From positions 1 through 54,492 of the forward strand of contig NZ_JNLX01000150.1 of NCBI RefSeq assembly GCF_000715495.1: a DNA stretch of 54,492 nucleotides, in the 5' to 3' direction. This DNA comes from Hymenobacter sp. IS2118 (GTDB taxonomy: Bacteria > Bacteroidota > Bacteroidia > Cytophagales > Hymenobacteraceae). The translations under genes and the position numbers were made by a program. Below the pieces are notes generated by a model. That model was given only the letters and a program-made list of their open reading frames with translations, was not told where the DNA came from and ran no database searches. Below are positions 19,156-28,415 of this stretch, piece by piece (position 1 is the first letter of the stretch; every line of letters begins with the position of its first letter).

Positions 19156-21627
19156 TTACTGCACTTCTACGCTGGGGCCGGCGGCGGGCACGGGCTCGTC
19201 GCGCACGGGCAGCTTCTGCGGGCGGGGCACCAGCTCGTCGAGCAAGGCCACACGCAGCACGTCATCCACGCGGTCGGCATAGTGAATGGTGAGGCCCTTG
19301 AGGTATTCCTCCTGAATTTCCTCAATGTCCTTGCGGTTTTTGGGGCACAGAATAATGTCCTTCATACCCGCGCGGCGGGCGGCCAGCAGCTTTTCCTTGA
19401 TGCCGCCCACGGGCAGCACCTTCCCGCGCAGGGTAATTTCGCCAGTCATGGCTAGGCGCGGGCGCACCCGACGCTGCGTGAAGGCCGAAGCCATGCTGGT
19501 GAAAATGGCGATGCCCGCGCTGGGGCCGTCTTTGGGCACGGCGCCCTCGGGGAAGTGAATGTGCAGGTCGTACTGCTCGAACAGGCGCCAGTCGATGCCG
19601 ATTTCATCGGCCCGCGAGCGCAGGTAAGACAGCGCGGTAATGGCCGATTCCTTCATCACGTCGCCCAGCTGGCCGCTCAGCGTGAGCTTGCCCCGACCGC
19701 GGCTCAACAGGCTTTCCACGAAGAGAATATCGCCGCCCACGCTGGTCCAGGCCAGGCCCGTGACCACGCCAGCGGTTTCGTTGTCCTGGTACTGGTCGCG
19801 GTCGAAAATGGCCGCGCCGAGGATTTTGCGGATTTCGGCCGGCTCCATCACGGCGGGCAGCGGCTCTTTGCCGGCCTTGCGGCGGGCCAGGTTGCGCGTC
19901 ACGGCGGCCAGCTTGCGCTCCAGGCCACGCACGCCGCTCTCGCGGGTGTAGTCGTCGGCCACGCGATGCAGGGCGGCGTCGGTTATTTTCACTTCGGCTT
20001 CGCCCAGGCCGTGGTCCTTCAGCTGCTTGGGCCAGAGGTGCTTGCGGGCAATCTGCACCTTTTCTTCCTGGGTATAGCCGGTTAGGTCGATGATTTCCAT
20101 GCGGTCGCGCAGGGCGGGCTGAATGGTATCGAGCGAGTTGGCCGTGGCAATAAAGAGAACCTTGCTCAGGTCGTACTCCACTTCCAGGTAGTTGTCGGTG
20201 AAGGTGGCGTTTTGTTCGGGGTCGAGCACTTCGAGCAGGGCCGAGCTGGGGTCGCCGCGGAAGTCGGTGCTCACCTTGTCAATCTCATCGAGAATGATGA
20301 CGGGATTCGACACGCCCACCTTCTTAATCTGGGCAATAATGCGGCCGGGCATGGCGCCCACGTAGGTTTTGCGGTGCCCGCGAATCTCGGCTTCGTCGCG
20401 CACGCCGCCCAGGCTCATACGGATGTACTTGCGGCCCATTGCTGCCGCGATGCTGCGGCCCAGGCTGGTTTTACCCACGCCGGGCGGGCCGTAGAGGCAC
20501 AAAATCGGCGCCTTCAAATCCTGCTTCAGCTTGAGCACGGCGATGTACTCCAGAATCCGCTCCTTCACTTTTTCCAGGCCGAAATGGTCGGCGTCGAGGA
20601 TTTTCTTGGTTTGCTTAAGGTTGAATTTGTCCTTGGTAAACTCGCCCCAGGGCAGGTCCAGCAGAAACTCCACGTAGTTCAGGCTCACCGAATAGTCGGG
20701 GGCCATGGGGTTGGTGCGGGCCAGCTTCTCCATCTCCTTTTTGAAGTGGAGGGCCACGCTCTCGGGCCATTTCTTGGTTTCGGCGCGGGCGCGCAGGCGG
20801 CTCACGTCCTCGTCGGGGCCTTCCTGGCCCAGCTCGTCCTGCAGGGTTTTGAGCTGCTGGCGCAGGAAATACTCGCGCTGCTGCGCATCAATCCCAGTGT
20901 GGGTTTTGGAACGGATATCCTGCTTGATTTCGAGCAGCTCGGCCTGGCTGAGCAGGGCTTCGAGGAGTTGGCGGGCTTGCTGCTCGGGGTCGGCCAGCTC
21001 CAGCAGCTTCTGCTTGGCGGGCAAATCAAGCTGCACATTGCTGGACAGAAAATGGGTGAGAAAGGCCGGCGACTGAATGCCATCAAGCATGGCCCTGGCT
21101 TCCATCGGAATTTCGGGGCTAAGCTCCAGCACCTTGGTGGCGGCTTCGCGCAATGCTTGCAGCAGCCCAAACTCGCCCGGCACGTCGGGGTTGAGGGCCA
21201 CTTCCGGGAAGTAGCTCACGCGGGCCGTGAGCAGCGGCGTGAAGGTGAGCTGCTCTTCAATGGTGAAGCGCACCTGCCCCTGCAAAATAATGGTCACCTG
21301 CCCGTCGGGCTGTTCCAGTAGCTTGAGAATGCGCGCCAGCGTGCCCACAGGGTGCAACTCCTCGGTGGTGGGCTCGGCATCGTCGGGGTTGCGCTGGGTT
21401 ACTACGCCCAGCAGCTTGTCGGCGGTGTAGGCCTTGCGCACCAGTTTGATACTCTTTTTACGCGTGACCGTGACCGGCAGCACCACGCCCGGAAACAGCA
21501 CGGTGTTGCGCACGGAGAGCAACAGCAGCGAAGGCGGCGCGTCGTCGCCGCGCAGGAGGTGGTCGGGGTCGGCGGCCATAATGGCGATGGCTTCGGGTTG
21601 AGAATTAGAGTCGCTGCCACTCCGCAT
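19156..21627 (-). CDS. lon: ATP-dependent protease Lon (endopeptidase La)
   Basis: Cytosolic AAA+ serine protease of 823 aa from the chosen ATG at 21627 (MRSGSD). The frame is open further upstream, but that part lacks Lon character. The LAN substrate-binding domain begins near residue 30 ([14 protein letters not shown]). Walker [10 protein letters not shown] is near residue 380, with Walker B and sensor segments after it. The proteolytic dyad is Ser703 in PKDGPSAG and Lys746 in GGIKEK. The C-terminus carries a Pro-rich tail of about 20 residues. It degrades misfolded and regulatory proteins. The promoter region is shared with the divergent PorE-like gene. Confidence 0.97.
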   Translation of the reverse strand: MRSGSDSNSQPEAIAIMAADPDHLLRGDDAPPSLLLLSVRNTVLFPGVVLPVTVTRKKSIKLVRKAYTADKLLGVVTQRNPDDAEPTTEELHPVGTLARILKLLEQPDGQVTIILQGQVRFTIEEQLTFTPLLTARVSYFPEVALNPDVPGEFGLLQALREAATKVLELSPEIPMEARAMLDGIQSPAFLTHFLSSNVQLDLPAKQKLLELADPEQQARQLLEALLSQAELLEIKQDIRSKTHTGIDAQQREYFLRQQLKTLQDELGQEGPDEDVSRLRARAETKKWPESVALHFKKEMEKLARTNPMAPDYSVSLNYVEFLLDLPWGEFTKDKFNLKQTKKILDADHFGLEKVKERILEYIAVLKLKQDLKAPILCLYGPPGVGKTSLGRSIAAAMGRKYIRMSLGGVRDEAEIRGHRKTYVGAMPGRIIAQIKKVGVSNPVIILDEIDKVSTDFRGDPSSALLEVLDPEQNATFTDNYLEVEYDLSKVLFIATANSLDTIQPALRDRMEIIDLTGYTQEEKVQIARKHLWPKQLKDHGLGEAEVKITDAALHRVADDYTRESGVRGLERKLAAVTRNLARRKAGKEPLPAVMEPAEIRKILGAAIFDRDQYQDNETAGVVTGLAWTSVGGDILFVESLLSRGRGKLTLSGQLGDVMKESAITALSYLRSRADEIGIDWRLFEQYDLHIHFPEGAVPKDGPSAGIAIFTSMASAFTQRRVRPRLAMTGEITLRGKVLPVGGIKEKLLAARRAGMKDIILCPKNRKDIEEIQEEYLKGLTIHYADRVDDVLRVALLDELVPRPQKLPVRDEPVPAAGPSVEVQ

Positions 21628-21860
21628 AGGAGTTAGAACAGAAGAGTGAATTGATGCCAGACGCATGGAAGAGGATAAGGCCAAAAGCAGGGCGGGCAAA
21701 TGCCACATTGGCAGCCCACGGCTCCGGGAAAGGGCCTGTACAAGGTACAGCTTCCCGGCCCGATTTCGCGTCAAGGGCCGTGCCAGCGGGGGGCCACCCG
21801 CCAAAGCGGCGCACCGGCGCGTTCCCACCAGCGCAAGTATTGTTAATAAATCCCTAATTT

Positions 21861-21888
21861 TTTGGCAACTTGCGCATCTTTATATTTT
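21861..21888 (+). promoter_or_regulatory. candidate promoter of the PorE-like gene
   Basis: TTTG (21861-21864) and TATATTTT (21881-21888) resemble the -33/-7 pair, 14 bp before the ATG. The 16-nt gap is slightly short for this lineage. Confidence 0.4.
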
Positions 21889-21901
21889 TAGTACTCTACC
21901 A

Positions 21902-24061
21902 ATGTCCCTATTCTTGCGCCGATGCCAGTTTATTTTCCTGGTGATGCTGGGAATGGCTGCCGCGCCGCGCGTGCAGGCCCAGCGCCGGCCGACGAAACCG
22001 ATTCCTGCCGCCGCCTCGCCATCGGCCGATACTACCAGCGGTGGCGCCTCGGCCACGCCCGCCACCAGGCCCGCTCCCGCCGCCGCTAAAACCCCGCCGG
22101 CCGCCAAGCCCGCTCTGCCGCCCACCGGCATCGGGGGAAACTACCGCGTGCGGGCCCTAAATAGCCGCCAGAGCCGCAAGCTGAGCCTGCGGCCCGACGG
22201 AACGCCCGATTTCGTCAACATCAACCAATACCCTTACTACGAAAACAAGAAGGAACTGCGCGACATTTCCAAGGCTGAGCGCCGCCGCCAGTACCACCAG
22301 GCCCGGCTGCTGCTCGAAGACTACGTCGCGCACTTCGGGCCCGTCAATTTTGCCCGCAACACCGACATGCTCTGGCGCCTGGGCCAGCTGCTGGAGCGCG
22401 ACAGCCAGCAGGTGAAGGCCAAAGCCTACTACCGCCTCGCCCTCAAGCACCACCGCACCGACATCAAAAAGGTGCAGTTGTATTATGACTCACTGGAGCA
22501 AAAAAACCAGGACCTGTACGTGCCCCTGAAAACGTACTACGACCTGGTGGAGTACCGCAAAAACCTCAACACCTTTCATCCGCCCCGCGGCGTGTACACC
22601 ACCATGGGCGACGCCGTGAATACGAAATCGCCCGACTACGGCCCGGCCATGGGCGGCAACGACTCCCTTATCCTCTTCAGCAGCAAACGCAAGCGCCGGG
22701 GCCTGACCGGTGTGCTGGATGAGGACCTGTACTTTTCGCGCCGCGAGGGCGTGAGCTGGAGCGACGCCGAGCCCATGCCCAAACCCATCAACTCGCCCAA
22801 CAACGAAGGCTCGGCCTGCCTGAGCAAAGACGGCCGCACCATCTTTTTTGCCCGCTGCGAATGCACGACCTGTCGCGGCAACTGCGACCTGTTTACGGCC
22901 ACCAAGGGCCCGGATGGCAAGTGGAGCGCCCCCAAAAGCCTGGGCAGCGCCGTGAATTCGCCGGCTTGGGACTCGCAGCCCACGCTGTCGCAAAATGAGG
23001 ACACGCTGTATTTTGCCTCGGACCGGCTGGGCGGGTTCGGCTTGTCGGACATCTACTTCACCCACAAGCTGAAAAACGGGCAATGGAGCCCCGCCCAAAA
23101 TGCGGGGCCGGTGGTGAACACGCGCGAGAGCGAGGTCAGCCCGTTCTACCATCCACTCTACCACGTGCTGTATTTCAGCTCGCGCGGGCAGCTGCTGAAC
23201 TTTGGCGATTTTGATATTTACAAGACCTACAAAGTGGGCGGGCGCTGGCAGGAGCCGCGCAACATCGGGCCGCTCGTGAACGGCAAGGGCTCGGAATATT
23301 ACTTTACCATCGACCGTGACAGCAAAAACCTCTACTACGCCCGCTCTGAGGCGGAGGACCTGAACAACCTGGACCTTTATTCCTTCCCGCTGCCCATGGA
23401 AGCGCAGCCCCTGGCCACCACCCGCGTCGAGGGCACGCTGCTCGATTCGGTGTCCAGCAAACCGCTCAAGGGCATCGTCAGCATCATCGATTTGGACAAT
23501 GGCGTGGAAGTCGCCAGCAAATTTATCCGGCCCGACGGCACGTTTGATTTCGAGCTGATGGAAGGCTCCCGCTACGCCATGCTCATTCAGAGCACCGATT
23601 TTTTTAGCGTGGAGAAGCAGTTTGAGCTGAAAGGCGACACGGTAATGACCCTGCTCACCAACAGCATTGATTACAAGCTGCCGCTGATTTTCAAAAACAT
23701 CGAGTTCGAGCAGGGTAAGTATGCCATTTTGCCGGCCATGCACACCACCCTCGACCGCATCGCCATTTTTCTGGTCGACCACCCCACGTTCCGGCTCAAC
23801 ATCGGCGGGCACACCGACACCAGCGGCGACCCCGACGTGAACGAGCGGCTGTCGCAGGACCGCGCCGAGGAAATTCGCAAATACATCGAGCGCAAGGGCA
23901 AGCTCCAGTCCGGCCGCATCGAAAGCCTCGGGTATGGTGCTTCGCGTCCCCTCAAAGATGAGATAACCGACGCCGACGCCAAAGTGAACCGCCGGGTCGA
24001 GTTCCGCCTCGTGAAACCCGACAACGAGGCGCCCGCCGACGGTGGCGGCGACTGGAAATAG
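21902..24061 (+). CDS. OmpA-family protein with TPR, beta-propeller and CRD domains, PorE-like
   Basis: Periplasmic or outer-membrane-associated protein of 719 aa from the ATG that starts a signal peptide (to RVQAQ, about residue 29). An Ala/Pro-rich stretch follows (30-80). Then come TPR-like helices (about 125-220), PD40/WD40-like propeller blades with repeated LYFASDRLGG and DIYKT-type segments (245-500), a carboxypeptidase-regulatory-like fold (about 500-570), and an OmpA peptidoglycan-binding domain (GHTDTSGDPDVNERLSQDRA, near 635). This domain order is that of PorE, a T9SS component that anchors the machine to peptidoglycan. It lacks a lipobox, unlike typical PorE. Location two genes from porQ supports the link. 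It could instead be a general OmpA/PD40 protein. Confidence 0.75.
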   Translation: MSLFLRRCQFIFLVMLGMAAAPRVQAQRRPTKPIPAAASPSADTTSGGASATPATRPAPAAAKTPPAAKPALPPTGIGGNYRVRALNSRQSRKLSLRPDGTPDFVNINQYPYYENKKELRDISKAERRRQYHQARLLLEDYVAHFGPVNFARNTDMLWRLGQLLERDSQQVKAKAYYRLALKHHRTDIKKVQLYYDSLEQKNQDLYVPLKTYYDLVEYRKNLNTFHPPRGVYTTMGDAVNTKSPDYGPAMGGNDSLILFSSKRKRRGLTGVLDEDLYFSRREGVSWSDAEPMPKPINSPNNEGSACLSKDGRTIFFARCECTTCRGNCDLFTATKGPDGKWSAPKSLGSAVNSPAWDSQPTLSQNEDTLYFASDRLGGFGLSDIYFTHKLKNGQWSPAQNAGPVVNTRESEVSPFYHPLYHVLYFSSRGQLLNFGDFDIYKTYKVGGRWQEPRNIGPLVNGKGSEYYFTIDRDSKNLYYARSEAEDLNNLDLYSFPLPMEAQPLATTRVEGTLLDSVSSKPLKGIVSIIDLDNGVEVASKFIRPDGTFDFELMEGSRYAMLIQSTDFFSVEKQFELKGDTVMTLLTNSIDYKLPLIFKNIEFEQGKYAILPAMHTTLDRIAIFLVDHPTFRLNIGGHTDTSGDPDVNERLSQDRAEEIRKYIERKGKLQSGRIESLGYGASRPLKDEITDADAKVNRRVEFRLVKPDNEAPADGGGDWK

Positions 24062-24172
24062 ACGGGGCGCACCGAGAACTTCGCGACGCCTGCCCTGGCC
24101 TGCAACCGCAACCATTGACCCCGCAAATCTGAAGCACGTATTTCCATCCGAAGGCATCGAAGATGCGTTATT

Positions 24173-24613
24173 TTGATAATCAGTAGCATTCCCGATTTTC
24201 GTTTGCAACACGATGAGGTCCTGGGTCTGCTACGGCTCGAATGGGTTTCCGGGGCGGCCACGCACACACTGCGAGCCAGCGCCACGCAACTGCTGGCCCT
24301 GGCTCGTGAGCGGGCGGTACGTGTGTTGCTGCTCGACATGAACAGCGTGCCCAATATTTCGCTGGAAGATGAATGGTGGCTGGGGGCGCACTGGATGCCC
24401 GAAATAGTGCGGCTGCCGCTGGCGCACCTCATCCTGGCCATCGATAGCACTAGGCTGCACAATCAACTGGCCATCGACGCGCTCCACGACCTGATAAAGC
24501 CCGCCATTAGGTTCGAATCGCACTATTTCGACGATACCACTTCGGCCGTGCAGTGGCTCGCCGAAGGCAGCGGCCGGCTGCCCGCCCTGCAAGCAGAGTG
24601 GCTGGCCCGGTAG
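24173..24613 (+). CDS. SpoIIAA/STAS-like small protein, unknown role
   Basis: 146 aa, TTG start; no in-frame ATG lies nearby. The pattern (LRLEW near residue 20, a helix, VRVLLLDMNSVPNIS, WMPEIVRL, LILAID, then SAVQWLAEG near the C-terminus) looks like the alternating beta/alpha SpoIIAA/STAS-type fold found in Bacteroidota proteins of unknown function. It shares this layout with the gene at 42286 and is probably a distant paralogue. No neighbour suggests a function. The next gene is convergent and ends 13 bp away. Confidence 0.6.
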   Translation: MIISSIPDFRLQHDEVLGLLRLEWVSGAATHTLRASATQLLALARERAVRVLLLDMNSVPNISLEDEWWLGAHWMPEIVRLPLAHLILAIDSTRLHNQLAIDALHDLIKPAIRFESHYFDDTTSAVQWLAEGSGRLPALQAEWLAR

Positions 24614-24626
24614 GGCAACTCCGCTC

Positions 24627-25067
24627 CTACTCCACGGCCAGCACCCGCACGGCTTTGCCGTTGAACACGGCTTGCTCGCCGGCCCGCAGCCCTTTGAGCG
24701 CCACGGCCACCGGCGCGGCCGGCGACACGGCAAACACCTCGGACCCCGGCAGCTGCCCGGCGCTGATGCTGATGTAGAACTGCCCCATGCTCGTGGCTAC
24801 CAATGCGCCAAGGCGCACGCTGTCGCAGGCTGCTTCGGGGTTGAGGCGCGCTAGCTCGGCTTGCAGCTGCTGAGCCTGCTGCATGTGGGCGGCGTTGCGG
24901 TCGCGCTCGGCGTTGGCCATTTCGCGGCCGGTTTCATACTTGTCGCCGGCACTGCTCTTGGTTTCGGAGCTGGACGACTCCTGGGCCGCCTGCATGGCGG
25001 TGCGGGCGGCGCTGATGCGCTGCTCGATGAAAGCGTGGCAGAGGACGTGGAGGGCGGATTTGGTCAT
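24627..25067 (-). CDS. GreA/GreB C-terminal-like protein
   Basis: 146 aa from MTKSALHV; an upstream in-frame start is rejected because it would lie in the preceding gene. The N-terminal half is a charged coiled coil containing SSAGDKYETGREM, a segment typical of this Bacteroidota family, often mislabelled as 3-oxoacyl-ACP synthase in databases. The C-terminal half (GALVATSMGQFYIS to VFNGKAVRVLAV) fits the FKBP-like Gre domain that binds RNA polymerase. It may modulate transcription through the secondary channel, but acidic tip residues were not assigned. It is the last gene of a compact minus-strand run, 2 bp after the nuclease-like gene. Confidence 0.65.
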   Translation of the reverse strand: MTKSALHVLCHAFIEQRISAARTAMQAAQESSSSETKSSAGDKYETGREMANAERDRNAAHMQQAQQLQAELARLNPEAACDSVRLGALVATSMGQFYISISAGQLPGSEVFAVSPAAPVAVALKGLRAGEQAVFNGKAVRVLAVE

Positions 25068-25069
25068 AG

Positions 25070-25621
25070 CTATTTCAGAAAGTCCCATTCTACGAGCAGA
25101 AAGTTTTCGGGCTGCAATCCTGCTTTCAATCCTGCTTCCAGCCAAGCAGGTTGCGTGGTTTGCAGCCGGTCTTTTTTGAGGCGTTTCAGTTCAGCAAAGA
25201 TGGCCGTATCGTTATGCCAGCCCAGCACGTCCCAGCAGCCGCCGTAGCGGCCGTTATTGTGCGCGGCAATAGCGGCCAGCAACTCGGCTACCCAAGCTTC
25301 GGTCAATGGCTGGTGTTGCTGTTGGCTCCGGTGGGTGTTGAGCCAACTGGTGAACATTTTGGGGCTTTTGGCGGGTGCACCATAAGTTTCAACCCAGCGA
25401 GCATCCCAGCCGGAAAGCCGGAACAGCTCGTAAACACACAACTCGGCAAAAACCGGACGGCCACCGAAATCAATCAAGGGCTTGTTACCGAACGTATCCT
25501 CAAGCGCCGGTCCATCCCAAGCCCGAAACTGAAGCTGCGCTTTGGGTACCGCTACGGTTTGGCCCCATACGATGAGTATTTCAGTGCAGGTCGGCAGCAA
25601 CAAGCTGGGGTAGTTCGGCAT
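25070..25621 (-). CDS. hypothetical protein with PD-(D/E)XK / VRR-NUC-like pattern
   Basis: 183 aa, start chosen at MPNYPSLLLP (25621). The family is not recognised outright, but the layout matches VRR-NUC-type nucleases: an N-terminal helix with a conserved Glu (VFAELCVYELF), GGCWDVLGW with the Asp, IFAELKRLKKDRL with the ExK pair, LQTTQPAWLEAGLKAG with the Gln, and a final strand FLLVEWDF. This is consistent with a metal-dependent DNA/RNA nuclease core, by inference only. It sits between the HAD gene (36 bp upstream) and the Gre-like gene (2 bp downstream). Confidence 0.5.
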   Translation of the reverse strand: MPNYPSLLLPTCTEILIVWGQTVAVPKAQLQFRAWDGPALEDTFGNKPLIDFGGRPVFAELCVYELFRLSGWDARWVETYGAPAKSPKMFTSWLNTHRSQQQHQPLTEAWVAELLAAIAAHNNGRYGGCWDVLGWHNDTAIFAELKRLKKDRLQTTQPAWLEAGLKAGLQPENFLLVEWDFLK

Positions 25622-25657
25622 TAGGTAAAAACAAAAAAGCTTTGGCAGCAAGGTAAG

Positions 25658-26101
25658 TTAGAACGAATCCAGCGCGGCCCGTACCTTCTCCGCCCACTGC
25701 ACATCCTCCGGCCGCACCACCAGCACCCGGAAGCCGTGCCGCTCGCCTTCGATGCGTACGCCCTCGGAGTCGTCAATCAGTAAGTCGATGCTGAAGCTGG
25801 GCGGGTGCTTAGTGCAGCGGGCGCGGGCTTCGCGCTCGTGCCGCTGCTGGTTCACCACACCATCGAGCCGGATGCCATGGAGCCAAAACAGCCGCCGGAT
25901 GCGCCAGGCACTGCGGTACGACGTGGTGCACACCCACACTTCCCAGCCGCGCTGCCGGCAGTAATCGGTCAGTTCTTTAATGCCGTGACGGAGACGTTCA
26001 TTACTCAGCAGCCTGGCCAGCATGCGCCGTTGGGGCGTTGCGAGCGGAAAGTAGTGGCCGCAGCGAATAAGGGTGTTATCGAGGTCGAAGGCGAGGCGCA
26101 T
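25658..26101 (-). CDS. HAD-superfamily phosphatase-like protein
   Basis: 147 aa. Motif I is FDLDNTLI with nucleophile Asp6 and acid Asp8. WVCTTSYRS holds the motif II Thr/Ser, and LLIDDSEGV is motif IV with two Asp. No large cap insertion is present, so the substrate may be a macromolecule or a small phosphate ester; the reaction is not predictable. Its ATG overlaps the stop codon of the nucleotidyltransferase gene by one base, which suggests translational coupling. Confidence 0.75.
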   Translation of the reverse strand: MRLAFDLDNTLIRCGHYFPLATPQRRMLARLLSNERLRHGIKELTDYCRQRGWEVWVCTTSYRSAWRIRRLFWLHGIRLDGVVNQQRHEREARARCTKHPPSFSIDLLIDDSEGVRIEGERHGFRVLVVRPEDVQWAEKVRAALDSF

Positions 26102-26571
26102 TATTCCTCATTGGGTTTTTCTAAGCTTAGCAGCCGCAAATCTTCCTGGTTTTTAGCACGGCCGGTACTGGCTTTGTTACGGCGCAGGTCGTGGATGCTG
26201 ATGACAGCAAGGGGCACTCCATCTAGCACCGATTCCTGCCGGTTGGGGTAGCACTCCTCAAAGCTCACCCCATCAATAACCGTAAGTACAGCAATCCGAA
26301 AAGGCTGAAACCCAAGTTGGACGATAATATCTTTTTCCATAAAATCGTCAACAGTATAACCCAGACTAGTCAGGCCAAAATCGGCCAGCACCTGTACCAG
26401 CCGCGCCGCATTTTTCGGCGTCTGCCGCATCCACACATCAATGTCACCGGTGTTGCGCACTACCCCATACCGCGCTACGGCGAAGGCACCGACAATCAGA
26501 TACTCAACTTCGTGGGCGTTTAATAATTCGACAAACTCTTTGAAGTCGGGGCTGAGCTGATTGGCCTTCAT
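26101..26571 (-). CDS. nucleotidyltransferase of the DUF6036/MNT-like type
   Basis: 156 aa from MKANQLSPDFKEF. Residues 20-45 carry the polymerase-beta-like signature: VEYLIVGAFAVARYG followed by NTGDIDVWM with the paired metal-binding Asp residues. The middle part (VQLGFQPFRIAVLTVIDGVSFEE) and the end (ISIHDLRRNKASTGRAKNQEDLRLL) match the small Bacteroidota nucleotidyltransferases that typically follow a short partner ORF. Related minimal nucleotidyltransferases act as toxins or antitoxins in MNT/HEPN and AbiE systems; that role here is only a possibility. It overlaps both neighbours. Confidence 0.8.
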   Translation of the reverse strand: MKANQLSPDFKEFVELLNAHEVEYLIVGAFAVARYGVVRNTGDIDVWMRQTPKNAARLVQVLADFGLTSLGYTVDDFMEKDIIVQLGFQPFRIAVLTVIDGVSFEECYPNRQESVLDGVPLAVISIHDLRRNKASTGRAKNQEDLRLLSLEKPNEE

Positions 26572-26731
26572 CGGTGTTGAAGAGGTGAAATGCGAATGTC
26601 TGTTGGCGAATGGTTTCAATAGCTGCCATGCGCTCCTCGGGGGTTTTAGTCAGCCAGAACAGCACATCTTCCGCATCCTGGTTGGCGTGCAAAGTGGTTT
26701 TGCGGGAAACAGTTTTATCGAGACGAAGCAT
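26504..26731 (-). CDS. 75-aa partner of the nucleotidyltransferase
   Basis: Small acidic/basic protein with an AEDVLFWLTKTPEERMAAIE core and a Pro-Arg-rich end (RLQRVCRIIKRP). Short proteins with a TPEER motif frequently precede nucleotidyltransferase genes of this type in Bacteroidota (recalled, not searched). It overlaps the nucleotidyltransferase start by 68 bp, and that pairing supports it as a real gene. Function unknown; candidate antitoxin or substrate-recognition subunit. Confidence 0.65.
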   Translation of the reverse strand: MLRLDKTVSRKTTLHANQDAEDVLFWLTKTPEERMAAIETIRQQTFAFHLFNTDEGQSAQPRLQRVCRIIKRPRS

Positions 26732-26748
26732 CCTACAAGTTACGGATT

Positions 26749-28245
26749 TTACCCCGCAAGCAGCAGCCCTTCGGCCACCTTTCTATCGTTGCCCAGGCGC
26801 GGCACTTTGTTTTGCCCACCCAGGCGGCCCAGACTTTTCATGTAGCGCCGAAACGCCCCGGCCGGTAGCGCTGTGAGTTGCAAAGGCACCAGGATGCTGC
26901 CCTTCCGCAAATCGTCGTAGTAAGTGTTGCGGCGGCGCAGCGCGGCATCTAGCGCGGCGGCGAAAGCGGCGGCATCGTGCGGCGCGCGGGCAAATTCCAC
27001 CAGCCATTCGTGGCGTGAGGGCATGGCGGGGTCGTCGCTCACGAGCGGAGCTACAGTGAATTCGGTCACTTCCACTTCGGGCGTTTGGGCCATTACCTCG
27101 CGCAGGGCCTGCTCCACCTCCTCCCCTATCACGTGCTCGCCGAAGGCCGAGAGGAAGTGCTTGATGCGGCCGGTGACTACCACGCGGTGCGGCGCCAGGC
27201 TCACGAAGCGCACGGTGTCGCCCAGCGAGTAGCCCCACAGGCCGGCGTTGGAGGTGAGCACCACCGCGTAGTTGCGGTCCAGCTCCACGTCGGCGATGGT
27301 AAGGCGGGGCGCGCCGGGCTCGAAAAACCGTTCGGCGGGCACGAATTCGTAGAAGATGCCGCTGTTCAGCAGTAGCAGCAACCCGGGGTTGCCGGGCTCG
27401 TCCTGAAAGGCCAGGAAGCCTTCGGAGGCCGGAAACAGCTCGATGCTGTCTACCGGCCGGCCGATGCTTTCGAAGAGTTTAGCGCGGTAGGGCTCGAAGT
27501 TGACACCGCCGTACACGAACAGGTTGAAATCGGGAAAAATGTCCTTGATGGGCCGGGCGGTGCGGGCCGTGAGGCGGTCGAAGTACATCTGCACCCAGGG
27601 CGGAATGCCGGAAATCAGCGTCATTTTTTCGCCCAGCGTTTCATCTACGATGCGCTCCAGCTTGGTTTCCCAGTCTTCGATGACGTTCGTTTCGTAGCTG
27701 GGCAGCTGGTTGCGGCGTAAGTATGCTGGCACGTGGTGGTTGGCAATGCCCGAGAGCCGGCCGGTGCGCAGGCCGTGGTGCATTTCCAGTTCCGGCGAAC
27801 CCGACAGAAATATCAGCTTGCCATCCAGAAACTGGCTACGACCGGTGCGGAAGATGTAATAAAGCAGCGCGTCGCGCGCGCCATCGATGTGGTTGGCAAT
27901 GCTGGCCCGCGTGATGGGAATGTATTTGGTGCCACTGGTGGTGCCGCTGGTTTTGGCCAGGTACAGCGGGTGGCCGGGCCAGAGCACGTCGGCCTCGCCG
28001 GCCTGGGTGCGGTCGAAATAAGGCTTGAGGGCTTCGTAGTCGCGCACGGGCACTTGCCGGGCCAGCTCGGCAGGCGTGCGAATGCCACCCAGGTCGTGAG
28101 CGCGGCCAAAAGCCGTGTTGGCCGCCGTAGCCGCGAGGGTTTGCAGCAGCGCCAGCTGCGTGGCTTCGGGGCGGTGCTGCCACCGGTGGTACCGTCGGAC
28201 AATGTAGCGGGCCAGCGGCTGGCTCAGGGTTGCTTTCAGTCCCAT
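26749..28245 (-). CDS. GH3 auxin-responsive-promoter family protein (acyl-adenylating)
   Basis: 498 aa enzyme of the ANL-like GH3 superfamily. The ATP-binding segment LAKTSGTTSGTKYIPIT is near residue 100, and the central YGGVNFEPYR, ELFPASEGF and LWGYSLGDTVRF segments are all typical of GH3. Plant GH3 enzymes join amino acids to hormones through acyl-adenylates; the bacterial substrate is unknown. It heads a minus-strand run of six genes, with the 75-aa ORF only 17 bp downstream, though co-function is unproven. Confidence 0.9.
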   Translation of the reverse strand: MGLKATLSQPLARYIVRRYHRWQHRPEATQLALLQTLAATAANTAFGRAHDLGGIRTPAELARQVPVRDYEALKPYFDRTQAGEADVLWPGHPLYLAKTSGTTSGTKYIPITRASIANHIDGARDALLYYIFRTGRSQFLDGKLIFLSGSPELEMHHGLRTGRLSGIANHHVPAYLRRNQLPSYETNVIEDWETKLERIVDETLGEKMTLISGIPPWVQMYFDRLTARTARPIKDIFPDFNLFVYGGVNFEPYRAKLFESIGRPVDSIELFPASEGFLAFQDEPGNPGLLLLLNSGIFYEFVPAERFFEPGAPRLTIADVELDRNYAVVLTSNAGLWGYSLGDTVRFVSLAPHRVVVTGRIKHFLSAFGEHVIGEEVEQALREVMAQTPEVEVTEFTVAPLVSDDPAMPSRHEWLVEFARAPHDAAAFAAALDAALRRRNTYYDDLRKGSILVPLQLTALPAGAFRRYMKSLGRLGGQNKVPRLGNDRKVAEGLLLAG

Positions 28246-28415
28246 AATTCCGAAGTAAAGGGCCGTTGGAAGGGCTGCGAAGGTACGTTGGCCGAATCCG
28301 GCGGGTAGCGTGGCGGCAACCTGCGTAGCGGGCTCGCGTTAAGCTTTGGGCTGGCCGTATGGCGGCAAGCCAACGCCTACCTCACAATTTCACCAATTCA
28401 CCAACTCACTACATC

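Noticed and set aside
18996..19292. 99-codon Ser-Glu heptad frame as a gene
   Set aside because: Only a TTG start, it overlaps lon antisense at the end, and the pattern is explained by the 21-bp repeat.
22490..24211. 573-codon minus-strand frame opposite the PorE-like gene
   Set aside because: Antisense shadow without motifs; the plus strand carries clear TPR, propeller and OmpA domains.
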